64,000 nt of DNA from Gracilimonas halophila. Its GTDB lineage: Bacteria > Bacteroidota > Rhodothermia > Balneolales > Balneolaceae. Location of the stretch: assembly GCF_042684365.1 (NCBI RefSeq), contig NZ_JBHULI010000024.1, positions 806,001 through 870,000 of the forward strand. The letters are read 5' to 3'. Below are positions 53,192 to 61,953 of this stretch, one piece after another. The notes under the pieces are model-generated. The model did not search any database. It was given only the letters and a program-made list of their open reading frames with translations, and was not told the origin of the DNA. The first letter of the stretch is position 1; each line of letters begins with the position of its first letter. The translations under genes were made by a program, and so were the position numbers.

Positions 53192-53938
53192 TTATTTAGC
53201 AGCTACACTTGTAAGTGCATCAACATATGTTTTAGCAACACGGCTATATGCACCGTTCAGCTCATAGGCTTTACGGAAAGCTTCTTCAGCTTCATCAAGA
53301 CGGTCTAACTGGAAATAGGTATTTCCTAGAAACCAATATCCTTTTTCAAGGGTTAGAATCTCGATGTTTTCTTGCGCTATCACAATATTGAAGTTTTCAA
53401 TGGAAGAAGAATACTCTCCATTGTTATACTGAATAGAACCGAGGCTCAAAGCCAGGTCTGCCATCAATTGAGGATCTTCAGCATTTTCAAGTTCATTTCG
53501 CAGAAGTGAAATGGCTTCCTCAATATTACCGTCAGTAGCAAGGCGAATGGCTTCCCTTATTACTTCATTAGTGACAGTTTCTAATATTCCGTCTGAATCA
53601 CGAACTACATCAAGTCCGATTTGTTCAATCGGGCTTACTGAGATATTGTTCGGAGTGCTTATATTCATTATTCCAAGCGTACCTGCAATAATGATAACTG
53701 CAGCTGCGGCGGCATAGCGAACCACTTTCTGGAGGGAATATACCTTTGCTGAAGGCCGAGTTGCTTTCTTACGATCAATTATTGATTTCAGATTTGCAAC
53801 ACTTTTCATGTAATCTAAATAATAATCGTCCTGGATTAACTCTGCCCATAACTCATCGGTTTGTTCTGCATCTAACATTCCATTTATATACAGATCAATT
53901 TTTTTCTCCAGCTCTTTATTTACTTTACTTTCTATCAT
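53192..53938 (-). CDS. Single-pass membrane protein with anti-sigma-like N-terminus and periplasmic TPR
   Basis: The 248-residue protein has a 70-residue cytoplasmic part (KELEKKIDLYINGMLDAEQT, DELWAELIQDDYYLDYMKSV). This resembles the short helical sigma-binding regions of FecR-type and other anti-sigma factors. One membrane helix follows (about 71-92, YAAAAAVIIIAGTLGIMNI). The C-terminal half (about 125-245) has TPR units (GSIQYNNGEYSSSIENFNIV, GNTYFQLDRLDEAEEAFRKA). No HxxxCxxC zinc motif is present. With the ECF sigma gene 4 kb away and two promoter-like boxes upstream, I infer an anti-sigma or sensor role. This is not proven by sequence. Confidence 0.65.
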   Translation of the reverse strand: MIESKVNKELEKKIDLYINGMLDAEQTDELWAELIQDDYYLDYMKSVANLKSIIDRKKATRPSAKVYSLQKVVRYAAAAAVIIIAGTLGIMNISTPNNISVSPIEQIGLDVVRDSDGILETVTNEVIREAIRLATDGNIEEAISLLRNELENAEDPQLMADLALSLGSIQYNNGEYSSSIENFNIVIAQENIEILTLEKGYWFLGNTYFQLDRLDEAEEAFRKAYELNGAYSRVAKTYVDALTSVAAK

Positions 53939-54070
53939 TTGTTTATATAGTTATGATTACTAACTGATTGTAAATATTAACTTACAAACGCCCCCTTTCA
54001 TCACAATAACATCAGCCGGCGTTTTATTTGTTCACTTTTATAGTACTACCCAAGTTATACTATCTATGTC

Positions 54071-54098
54071 AAGAGTAAGTACTTCAACGTTTGTTACA
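54071..54098 (-). promoter_or_regulatory. ECF-type promoter box P3
   Basis: On the minus strand TGTAACAA, 14 bases, ACTCTT, the same boxes and spacing as P1, P2 and P5. It points at the anti-sigma-like gene with a predicted leader of about 125 bases. Confidence 0.68.
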
Positions 54099-54152
54099 TT
54101 TTTATTTCAAATTTCTTAAAAATTATTTTTAGCTACTTCTTTTCTTATTATA

Positions 54153-54181
54153 AAGAGGGTTATTAACCCAACATTGTTACA
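54153..54181 (-). promoter_or_regulatory. Weaker ECF-type box P4
   Basis: On the minus strand TGTAACAA, 15 bases, CCTCTT: one extra spacer base and one changed box base. It lies 83 bases upstream of P3, echoing the 80-base spacing of P1 and P2. Possibly a decayed second promoter. Confidence 0.4.
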
Positions 54182-54232
54182 TTTTTTTAGTGCAGAAACA
54201 TCAATATTAATTGATTCTAATCAACTGACTTT

Positions 54233-55687
54233 ATGCCCTTTATCCACAAAGTAGTTTTACTTTTAGCAGGATGCCTTTTTTTGATCTCTTGCACTCAACA
54301 AAGCACGATCAAAGGAAACTTGGATTATGCAGAAAGTACGGACCTGATTCTTCAGGAGAAGCCCATCCATTATAAATATGCCCCGGTGAAAGCGGAGACT
54401 TTGAGTATTTCTGATGATGGAAGTTTTAGTTTTGCTCTGCCTATAGATACACCCGCTGTACAAACATTACATATTGGTGATAGATCTTACCCGGTTTACC
54501 TTACTCCCCAAAGTGACCTTACTATTAATATCACGCGCTCCGATTTTCCTGAAAATGTTCAAATTGAAGGTTATTCAGAAAACTGGGGAGAACGTTATAG
54601 TAATTATCTGAATGAAATTGACGGATTGGATTCTCAGATTTTGCAGGAGGTTGAAAAGATCAAAATTGGAGAACCACACCAACTTACTGAACTCAGCAAA
54701 AAGAAGTATGAAATTGCTGAAACTCACCTTCAAGATACTCCTTTAAGTGAATACTATATGAAAGCTGTTGGAGAGCACTTAGTCTTTAAAATCCGCTCAG
54801 TCGAATACAACGATCGTAATTTTGGTTCTTTCGACGCCGATTCTGCCCGAGAAGCTGTTTTTAAGGAAGCCGACTCTCTCAATTTCTTCACTTTTAAGTC
54901 ACTTAAACAACAACGCGCCGGCATCCGTGATTTCGCCCACTACTATGCCCGGACCTTTGGAATTTATGATAGCGTAAAAAAAGCCTATGGAATAGATCTT
55001 TCTGAACATGATATAAAACGCGTCGCATATGAGGAGCTGAATGAAAAACGTATTCAAGTTCTGGAACATATGGAAAGCCGGGATGCACTCGCTCACGCAA
55101 AAATGTATCTGATAGCAGAGCGCATCGGAGAACAGGGGGCCGAGATCGGCCGCCCAAGCTATGAATCGTACCTGCAGGAATTCTCTGACTATACCGAATA
55201 CACAGAGTTTCTTACCTATTTCTACAATGAGATCAAATCCGTTTCTCCTGGGGAACCGGCTGTTCCTTTTGCTATTCCTGATATTGATGGAAATATTCAT
55301 ACTATGGAAGATTACCGTGGCAAATTTGTGTTGCTGGATTTTTGGGCAGGCTGGTGTCAGCCTTGTCTGGAAGAGTTCCCACACATGCGTGATATTTATA
55401 ATCGCTATTCACGAGATGAACTCGAGCTCGTAGCTATTTCCAACGAAGTGGATAGTCTGGTTTGGGTTCAAGACATAAAACGATTTAAAAATCCCTGGGT
55501 TCAGCTTTATAGTGGAGACGGCTTTGATGAAAAAACATTCACTGCTTATAAAGGCGGGGGAATTCCATTCTATATTTTAGTTGATCCGGATGGAAAAATA
55601 GCCCGATATAACGATATAAGAGCTTCATTTAATTTTACTTCTGTATTTGACTCCCTTTTAACTGAATACAAAAATTCACAAAAATGA
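54233..55687 (+). CDS. Thioredoxin-like (TlpA/ResA family) lipoprotein
   Basis: The 484-residue protein has a lipoprotein signal (LLLAGCLFLISC, Cys20) and an N-terminal beta domain (about 25-110) of the kind often seen before TlpA domains. A helical middle follows, then a C-terminal thioredoxin fold. VLLDFWAGWCQPCLEEFPHM (about 366-385) holds the CxxC active site, and GGGIPFYILVDPDGKIARYN (about 442-461) holds the cis-Pro. A periplasmic thiol-disulfide role is expected. The next gene overlaps by 4 bases. Confidence 0.88.
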   Translation: MPFIHKVVLLLAGCLFLISCTQQSTIKGNLDYAESTDLILQEKPIHYKYAPVKAETLSISDDGSFSFALPIDTPAVQTLHIGDRSYPVYLTPQSDLTINITRSDFPENVQIEGYSENWGERYSNYLNEIDGLDSQILQEVEKIKIGEPHQLTELSKKKYEIAETHLQDTPLSEYYMKAVGEHLVFKIRSVEYNDRNFGSFDADSAREAVFKEADSLNFFTFKSLKQQRAGIRDFAHYYARTFGIYDSVKKAYGIDLSEHDIKRVAYEELNEKRIQVLEHMESRDALAHAKMYLIAERIGEQGAEIGRPSYESYLQEFSDYTEYTEFLTYFYNEIKSVSPGEPAVPFAIPDIDGNIHTMEDYRGKFVLLDFWAGWCQPCLEEFPHMRDIYNRYSRDELELVAISNEVDSLVWVQDIKRFKNPWVQLYSGDGFDEKTFTAYKGGGIPFYILVDPDGKIARYNDIRASFNFTSVFDSLLTEYKNSQK

Positions 55688-56832
55688 TATTTCGGATTTT
55701 TCTCGCTTTACTGTTGATACCCGGTATAGTTAGCTGCCAAGACTCTAAACCTGAAACGGAAGAGATCATAAGTTCCCAACGCTTAGGACAAATGATCGTA
55801 GTTGGATTCAGAGGCACCGAGCTTTCAGAAGAAAGCTCGATCTACAAAGACCTGACTGAGCGAAATATTTCCGGAGTGGTCTTGTTTGATCGGGATGTGG
55901 TCACGGGAAACCGAAGCCGAAATATTGCAGACCCCTCTCAACTCATGCAACTTACTAACCGGTTGATCGCAGTAGCTCCAACCTCTCCTATTATAGCTGT
56001 TGATCAGGAAGGCGGACTGGTGAGCAGGCTCAAGGAGAGTAAAGGCTTTCCAAAGTCCGTCTCTGCCGAGTATCTCGGCGAGCTGGATAATGAAGACTCT
56101 ACCCGTCATTATTCTCGACAAATGGCGCAGGAATTTATGGTGGTAAGCACTAATACCAATTTCGCACCGGTTATAGATGTAAACACAAACCCCGATAACC
56201 CCGTGATCGGGAAACTGGAACGCAGCTTTTCTTCTGATCCTGAAAAAGTAGCCGAACATGCAGGATATGTTATTGATGAATACAGTAAAGAAGGGATCCT
56301 ATCCGTGTTAAAACACTTTCCCGGACATGGAAGCTCTACTTCTGACAGTCATCTTGGCTTCACCGATGTAACCAACACCTGGGATGAATCCGAACTCATT
56401 CCATACAAAAAACTCTTTGCTGAAAAAGAGATTCATGCGGTGATGACAGCTCATATTTTTAACGCCAACATTGATTCCCTTTGGCCAACCACCTTATCAG
56501 ATAAAACGATAAATGGCTTACTCAGAGACTCCCTTGGATTTGAAGGCGTGGTCTTTTCCGATGATATGCAAATGGATGCCATCCGGGCTGAATACGGATT
56601 GGAAACAGCCATCGAGAAAGCTATTAATGCCGGAGTGGATATCCTGATATTTGGAAACAATTTAGTGTATGAAGAGGATATTGCTGAACGCGCCATCAAC
56701 ATCATTCAAAAATTACTGGCAGAAGGAAGAGTCTCAAAAGAAACGGTAGAGGCCTCGCTTGCACGTATCGATAAACTCAAAGAAGAAGTGATCGCTCCGC
56801 TTTGTACCTGCATGAATTTTTTGAATGAATGA
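55684..56832 (+). CDS. Glycoside hydrolase family 3, NagZ-like lipoprotein
   Basis: The 382-residue protein has a lipoprotein signal (LLLIPGIVSC) and a complete NagZ-type TIM barrel: GVVLFDRDV, IIAVDQEGGLVSRLK (about 99-113), LKHFPGHGSSTSDSHLG (about 212-228, the NagZ His/Asp loop) and VVFSDDMQMDAI (about 289-300). It is likely a periplasmic beta-N-acetylhexosaminidase acting on muropeptides or chitin-type sugars. E. coli NagZ is cytoplasmic; an exported copy is common in this clade. It overlaps both neighbours by 4 bases. Confidence 0.9.
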   Translation: MIFRIFLALLLIPGIVSCQDSKPETEEIISSQRLGQMIVVGFRGTELSEESSIYKDLTERNISGVVLFDRDVVTGNRSRNIADPSQLMQLTNRLIAVAPTSPIIAVDQEGGLVSRLKESKGFPKSVSAEYLGELDNEDSTRHYSRQMAQEFMVVSTNTNFAPVIDVNTNPDNPVIGKLERSFSSDPEKVAEHAGYVIDEYSKEGILSVLKHFPGHGSSTSDSHLGFTDVTNTWDESELIPYKKLFAEKEIHAVMTAHIFNANIDSLWPTTLSDKTINGLLRDSLGFEGVVFSDDMQMDAIRAEYGLETAIEKAINAGVDILIFGNNLVYEEDIAERAINIIQKLLAEGRVSKETVEASLARIDKLKEEVIAPLCTCMNFLNE

Positions 56833-57479
56833 GTAACAAAGAAATTCTTTCTAAAACAGAAGCCTACGTTAGAAATAAGCTCGAAGGTGAGGGAAGCGGA
56901 CATGATTGGTGGCATATTCACCGGGTCAGAAACACCGCTCTTAAACTTGGTGAAGAAGAAAACGCTGACCTCTTTGTTGTAGGACTAGCCGCCCTTCTCC
57001 ATGACATTGCCGACCATAAATTTCACGGTGGGGATGAAGAAATTGGTCCTGCTACCGCCCGGAAATGGCTCACGAATTTAAATGCTGAGGAATCACTCAT
57101 TAACCACGTTTGTGAGATCATTCGCGATGTTTCTTTCAAGGGTGCTGAGGTTGAAACACCTATGAAAACCATAGAAGGAAAAGTAGTGCAGGATGCAGAC
57201 CGATTGGATGCCATAGGCGCTATTGGAATCGCGAGGGCCTTTGCCTACGGTGGATATAAAGGCCGTGAACTTCACAACCCCGACACCAAGCCGGCAAGCC
57301 ATCATTCTTTTGACAGCTATAAAAAAAGTACCGGACCAACCATCAATCATTTCTATGAAAAGCTGTTCCTGCTCAAAGATCGAATGAACACTGCCTCCGG
57401 CCGTAAACTCGCAGAGCAGCGCCACCAATTTATGGAAGAATATGTAGATCGGTTTTTATCTGAATGGGATGGGAAATGA
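56829..57479 (+). CDS. HD domain phosphohydrolase
   Basis: The 216-residue protein has the HD pattern: GSGHDWWHIHRVRNTALKL (about 19-37, first His), AALLHDIADHKF (about 57-68, HD pair) and VVQDADRLDAIGAIGIARAF (about 119-138, last Asp). YGGYKGRELHNPD and HFYEKLFLLKDRMNT match the YedJ-like group of HD proteins with presumed nucleotide or phosphate ester hydrolysis. It is the last gene of the TlpA-GH3-HD unit; its stop codon lies inside a 26-bp inverted repeat. Confidence 0.9.
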   Translation: MSNKEILSKTEAYVRNKLEGEGSGHDWWHIHRVRNTALKLGEEENADLFVVGLAALLHDIADHKFHGGDEEIGPATARKWLTNLNAEESLINHVCEIIRDVSFKGAEVETPMKTIEGKVVQDADRLDAIGAIGIARAFAYGGYKGRELHNPDTKPASHHSFDSYKKSTGPTINHFYEKLFLLKDRMNTASGRKLAEQRHQFMEEYVDRFLSEWDGK

Positions 57480-57537
57480 TGAATTTTAAATGTTGAATTT
57501 TAAATAGATCCAATTCAACATTTAAAATTCATCATTT
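57474..57537. repeat. Perfect 26-bp inverted repeat between convergent genes
   Basis: Arms 57474-57499 and 57512-57537 are exact reverse complements with a 12-base loop. The left arm includes the stop codon of the HD gene and the right arm ends at the stop of the propeller gene. The arms are built from repeats of the word TGAATTTTAAA / TTGAATTTTAAA. It may terminate both transcripts, although it has almost no GC. Confidence 0.85.
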
Positions 57538-58323
57538 CTAATTTCCTTTATACAATTCAATCCGATATTTGACTACAAACTCATCACCCGTTTCTTCATT
57601 TGTGCCTTTACTATACAAATGTCCATCCTTGATATCGTAAATTGGTTGGTCTCTAGGTAGCTTCAACTTAGCAAGCAGCTCTCCTGATTCTTGAAGGATC
57701 CACCACTCATAAGTATCACTATCTGTGCCGACAGGTACGGCCACCCAAATTCTATTTTCATCGATTTTCCATGTTTCAATAAGTATTGATCGGTGAAAAG
57801 AATAATCCTCCGTTGAATATTCATTCAGGCGCTGACTGCTATAATCCAAAACAAATACTTTTCCAGCTTTCGCTTGCAGTCCAACCATAGTTTCATACTC
57901 ACCGGGGCCTCTTCCTCTTCTACCCAACTGGTCATGGTAGCTTCCATCAGCATTATATACATAAAGTATCTGCTCATAGTTTGAGTCTACACTCCAGATA
58001 ATTACCCTTTCCTGATCATCTACAACAGACCCTGAAATTTTCACGAAATACGGCTCACCTGTTTCTCCAAAAGTTTGCTCAGGAATAAGTTCTATTGAAT
58101 ACAGAGGGGCTGAATCTCCGGGAAATATGGTCAGGTTTTCGACTTCTTGAATGTGTGGAGGAATTTCATCAAGAATGCGACCAGGGGCTGTCTTTCCTGT
58201 TTGTTCTCCCTGTTCTGCAGGAACAGCTATTTCCGGTTTTGAACTATCCGAACATTGAATAAGAAAAAAGCATAAAAATATGCTCAGTAATAACCTTTGG
58301 GGATGTTTTATAGATGGTATCAT
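57538..58323 (-). CDS. 6-bladed beta-propeller lipoprotein, short
   Basis: I start it at ATG 58323 (261 residues), which begins a lipoprotein signal (LLLSIFLCFFLIQCSD); the longer frame adds 20 residues without a purpose. The mature part has propeller blades (VDDQERVIIWSVDSNYEQI, LGRRGRGPGEYETMVGLQAK, VFVLDYSSQRLNEYST) typical of the 6-bladed beta-propeller family. These proteins are usually 370-400 residues, so two or so blades seem to be missing, perhaps by internal deletion. Function unknown. Confidence 0.75.
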   Translation of the reverse strand: MIPSIKHPQRLLLSIFLCFFLIQCSDSSKPEIAVPAEQGEQTGKTAPGRILDEIPPHIQEVENLTIFPGDSAPLYSIELIPEQTFGETGEPYFVKISGSVVDDQERVIIWSVDSNYEQILYVYNADGSYHDQLGRRGRGPGEYETMVGLQAKAGKVFVLDYSSQRLNEYSTEDYSFHRSILIETWKIDENRIWVAVPVGTDSDTYEWWILQESGELLAKLKLPRDQPIYDIKDGHLYSKGTNEETGDEFVVKYRIELYKGN

Positions 58324-58384
58324 AAAGTTTATAAATAAAGGAACTTCCTGAGAAAAATCTCTCGAATCTAAATTATGCATCAAT

Positions 58385-58414
58385 TCGTCAGACGGACTTG
58401 AAGCCGTCAGACGA
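58385..58414. repeat. Imperfect palindrome
   Basis: TCGTCAGACGG-ACTTGAAG-CCGTCAGACGA pairs over 11 positions with a single A-A mismatch. It sits between two minus-strand genes and is followed by direct repeats of GTTCAATGTTC/GTTCGATGTTC. It looks like an interspersed intergenic element. Confidence 0.6.
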
Positions 58415-58458
58415 AATCTTACTTCAACTTTGAATGTTCAATGTTCCTTGTTCGATGT

Positions 58459-61197
58459 TCAATTCCCTTTATACGCCTCTCCTTCAATAATCCACTTCGG
58501 CTCGCCTTCTCCTTTCAGGTAGTAATCAAAATACTCCTTCATACGAATGGCGTAATCGAGACGGTTTTCTATTCTTTGGGGATGATGCGGTTCGCCGTGG
58601 TATTGTAGGAAGATCACATCTTTGTTGTAGCGACGCATCGCCAGGTACATCTCAATGCTTTGCTCCCAGGGCACCGCTCCGTCGTCATCCCCGTGCATGA
58701 TCAACATCGGGGTGGTGATCTTGTCCGCATAGAATACAGGAGAATTTTCGATGTAGACTAGCGGTGCTTCAATCAGTGTTTTACCGATTCGACTTTGTGT
58801 TTTTTCATATTGAAACTGTCGAGCCATTCCGGATCCCCAGCGGATTCCGCTATAGGCACTTGTCATATTACTGACCGGTGCACCGGAAACGGCGGCATCA
58901 AAAATATCTGTTTGGGTAACCATAAAAGCTGTTTGATAGCCACTCCATGAGTGCCCATGCAAACCAAGTTTATCTTCATCCGCAATGCCCATTTCGATGA
59001 GTTTCTGAATTCCGGGAACCAGGCTCTTGGTGGCTGCAAATCCCGGGCGACCAACTTCAAAGCGAATATCCGGGAGGAACACCACATATTCATCACTTAC
59101 ATACTGTGCAAACACCGGACGATGATTCGTCTTTGGTTCATTGAAATCATGCAAGCGATCAGTAAAGAATCGATAGTAATACGTCATGATCGGGTAACCC
59201 TTGTTCGGATCGTAATTATCCGGTTTGATTACCACGCCTTGAATAAATTTCCCATCCACACTTAGCCAGTCGATAAGCTCCGCACTTCCCCAGTTCCATT
59301 TTTCTTTGAGATCTTCGTGCATATGTGTGAGCTTACTCGTGCGATCGAATTTCCAGTTATTGGCCACCCAGATATTTGGGAATTCGTCATAGGCTTCACG
59401 CTTATAGAGAACCGTATTCCCATCTTCTGCCTTTTGTACAAAGGTGAATTTCTTATCCTCTTCCAGTATTCGGTTCACTCCGGAATGATTCGTTCTTGCG
59501 GTATAAAAACCAAAATTCTTATCCATATCGTGATAGGAAGTCAGCAACAGCTCCTCATTATTGCCAAATGCCTCTCCCCAGTCCTTATTCATTTCCTCAA
59601 TGCGGAAAATACGTTTGTCTTCACGGCCTTCGCCATCGGTGATATTTCTTGAATTACCCGTTGAAGTTTCGAATCGCCAGATGTCATATTTATCATAGAT
59701 CATCACGGCAGCATCATTTTCGATCCATCCTGCTACCCCATATCCCGGTACATCAGATGGGTAATCATGATCTTCATCATAGAATGGTACATCTATTTCT
59801 ACGGTAAGATTTTGTGATTCCAAGGATTCGGTATCCATCAGATACCAATGCATATCTTCATAATAAGCTACAAAATTTCCTTCCGGCGATAGATACACCC
59901 ATCCACCGAAGTACTCTAAAAATTGTGTTCGATTGCCGGTGTTCAGATCTACTGTAAAATAATCGCGATAGGTTCCATCCCAGGTTCGCTCGCGCATATA
60001 AGGAAGGTCCGTGCTTCCAAGTACTACATTTGGATTATGGGCTACACTAACATCGGGCATGTCATGGTCCGCCAGTTGCACCCACTCGTTTCTGTCGAGA
60101 TGATACACAGCTACATACAGATGATTTTTTCGGGAATTCCAGGTATTCTTTTCATGTGTTTTAATAAGTGGGTCATCTCCGTGCCAGATATCAAGTCCAC
60201 GGTCATCCGTAATTTTATCTATATCATAAATATCAGGCTCACCATTCTCTTCGTTTTCCTTTTCAGATCCTATATCGGCCATTTTTGCATCCATGAATCC
60301 GAAAAATAATCGGTTGCCATCATTAGTGAATGTGAGCCGGTTGTTGGACCTAAGTGTGAAGCCTTCGTTTCCGTCATCTGCATTCAGCAATGTGATCAAC
60401 TCATTATTCCCGCCATTCCAGATATGAAGAGAAGCATCACCTTCCACATAAGAAGAATCGTAGGTTGCTTTGGTGAAAGCCAGTTTTTGAAGATCGTGAT
60501 CCCAGGTTAGATTTGTATAGAATCCACTTTCTACACCATCTATCATGCGAGTCTCTTCTTCATCCAAATCGAACAGATACAAGCCATTCATGGAATCAGA
60601 GGTATCCACAACTGAATATGCCAGATAATTGGAAAGGCTGTCAAAAGCTACTTCCCTGACAAATGGAATATCATAGACATCTCCGGAAGAGAGATTCTTC
60701 AACAAAAGCTTGGTACCCAATTTTCTATTCTTGGATTTCAGATCCTCCACTTCTTTACTTTGCATGTGATGGACAGCCAGCCAGTTACCATCTCCTGAAA
60801 ATGAGAAAGTTCGCACGCTGTCAAACTCAGAAATATTCCCGTTATTCGTAGATAACAGCGACAATCCCTGCTGAGGTTTATCATTCCCCTCTTTCAACTG
60901 CTCTGCAAGCGGGACTTTTCGAAAAGCCGCAACCCAATCGCCGTTTGGGGTGATCTTTGGGGAAGCTCCTAAGGAGATGGAATAGGTAGTTCTTCCATTT
61001 GTACTTTTTACTTCTACTTTCCCGTCTCCGCGATCGGGCCATACTTCGTAAGCCACCCAGTTACCATTTGCAGAAAGTTCTATTGAGCCGATATCATTAA
61101 ATTTCATAACGTCTTCGAAACTCAAAACGCCCTGAGCCGTAGTCAGAGTGGAGAACATTAGACCGATCAAAGGAATTAAGTAGTAGCGGATTTTCAT
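58459..61197 (-). CDS. Secreted S9 (prolyl oligopeptidase family) peptidase
   Basis: I use the ATG at 61197 (912 residues), which opens the signal peptide (MKIRYYLIPLIGLMFSTLTT); a start 3 codons earlier is possible. A beta-propeller N-terminal region (about 40-600) is followed by the hydrolase domain. The catalytic Ser is about residue 750 in GLHGHSWSGYQ (GxSxSG in place of GxSYGG), then Asp in IMHGDDDGAVPW and His in YHGEPHHPQR. The location is periplasm or surface. It differs from the S9D-like enzyme at 7229, so the genome has at least two secreted S9 peptidases. Confidence 0.9.
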   Translation of the reverse strand: MKIRYYLIPLIGLMFSTLTTAQGVLSFEDVMKFNDIGSIELSANGNWVAYEVWPDRGDGKVEVKSTNGRTTYSISLGASPKITPNGDWVAAFRKVPLAEQLKEGNDKPQQGLSLLSTNNGNISEFDSVRTFSFSGDGNWLAVHHMQSKEVEDLKSKNRKLGTKLLLKNLSSGDVYDIPFVREVAFDSLSNYLAYSVVDTSDSMNGLYLFDLDEEETRMIDGVESGFYTNLTWDHDLQKLAFTKATYDSSYVEGDASLHIWNGGNNELITLLNADDGNEGFTLRSNNRLTFTNDGNRLFFGFMDAKMADIGSEKENEENGEPDIYDIDKITDDRGLDIWHGDDPLIKTHEKNTWNSRKNHLYVAVYHLDRNEWVQLADHDMPDVSVAHNPNVVLGSTDLPYMRERTWDGTYRDYFTVDLNTGNRTQFLEYFGGWVYLSPEGNFVAYYEDMHWYLMDTESLESQNLTVEIDVPFYDEDHDYPSDVPGYGVAGWIENDAAVMIYDKYDIWRFETSTGNSRNITDGEGREDKRIFRIEEMNKDWGEAFGNNEELLLTSYHDMDKNFGFYTARTNHSGVNRILEEDKKFTFVQKAEDGNTVLYKREAYDEFPNIWVANNWKFDRTSKLTHMHEDLKEKWNWGSAELIDWLSVDGKFIQGVVIKPDNYDPNKGYPIMTYYYRFFTDRLHDFNEPKTNHRPVFAQYVSDEYVVFLPDIRFEVGRPGFAATKSLVPGIQKLIEMGIADEDKLGLHGHSWSGYQTAFMVTQTDIFDAAVSGAPVSNMTSAYSGIRWGSGMARQFQYEKTQSRIGKTLIEAPLVYIENSPVFYADKITTPMLIMHGDDDGAVPWEQSIEMYLAMRRYNKDVIFLQYHGEPHHPQRIENRLDYAIRMKEYFDYYLKGEGEPKWIIEGEAYKGN

Positions 61198-61316
61198 ACT
61201 ATGCATAGATCTTGGGTTAGTTTTGTATAATCACTCAAAGAAAATGTATTCAATCATCAGATAAAATGTTAATTCTGTTTCTTTAGGATAATTTTACCAA
61301 TAATATATTCTACACT

Positions 61317-61934
61317 ATGAAAAATTCAGATTACACCTATGATTATTTTTTGGAGGCTTTCAATGAAGCTAAACAAACCGCTACGAATTTAACTGAAAGC
61401 GTATCTGATGAAATATTTCGACAAAAACCAAGCGAGGATAAATGGTGTATGGGAGAAATTTTGAGTCATTTGGTACAAGCCGGAAATGAATACCTGCCAC
61501 AGATCGAGCAAGCGCTGAATAAGCCGGATGATAAACTGGCTAAAGGAAAAGAACCTTTCACCCCAAACTTTGCTATGAGATGGTTTATAGGGCAGGTTAG
61601 TCCAGAAAATCGCCGTAAACTGCCTACTGTATCCTCCTTTGAACCCATTCGCTCTGCAGATCTTAATATCTCTAAAACATTGGCTGATTTCGTACAATTA
61701 CAAGATAATTTCATCCATATACTTAAAAGGGCAAAACTTGAAGGCTGGGACTTAGACCGTATCAAAGCACGAAACCCCATTATCAAGATAGTTCCAATGT
61801 CACTGACAGCTTGTTTTGGGGTTGCTGATGCCCATCAGCGACGTCATTTTGAGCAGATGAGAATGCTAAAGGATCAATTTGATCAAGAACCAGTTAACTC
61901 CAGCACAGAACATCAGGAAGGAGCTAAAGAATAA
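61317..61934 (+). CDS. DinB family protein
   Basis: The 205-residue four-helix-bundle protein of the DinB/YfiT group has metal-ligand His residues in KWCMGEILSHLVQAGNEY (about 41-58) and in ADAHQRRHFEQM near 175-186. The family includes thiol-dependent transferases and hydrolases; a substrate cannot be named. A 20-residue acidic tail follows. It is divergent from the S9 peptidase gene. Confidence 0.85.
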   Translation: MKNSDYTYDYFLEAFNEAKQTATNLTESVSDEIFRQKPSEDKWCMGEILSHLVQAGNEYLPQIEQALNKPDDKLAKGKEPFTPNFAMRWFIGQVSPENRRKLPTVSSFEPIRSADLNISKTLADFVQLQDNFIHILKRAKLEGWDLDRIKARNPIIKIVPMSLTACFGVADAHQRRHFEQMRMLKDQFDQEPVNSSTEHQEGAKE

Positions 61935-61953
61935 GTTGTAGAATCGGCTTTAT

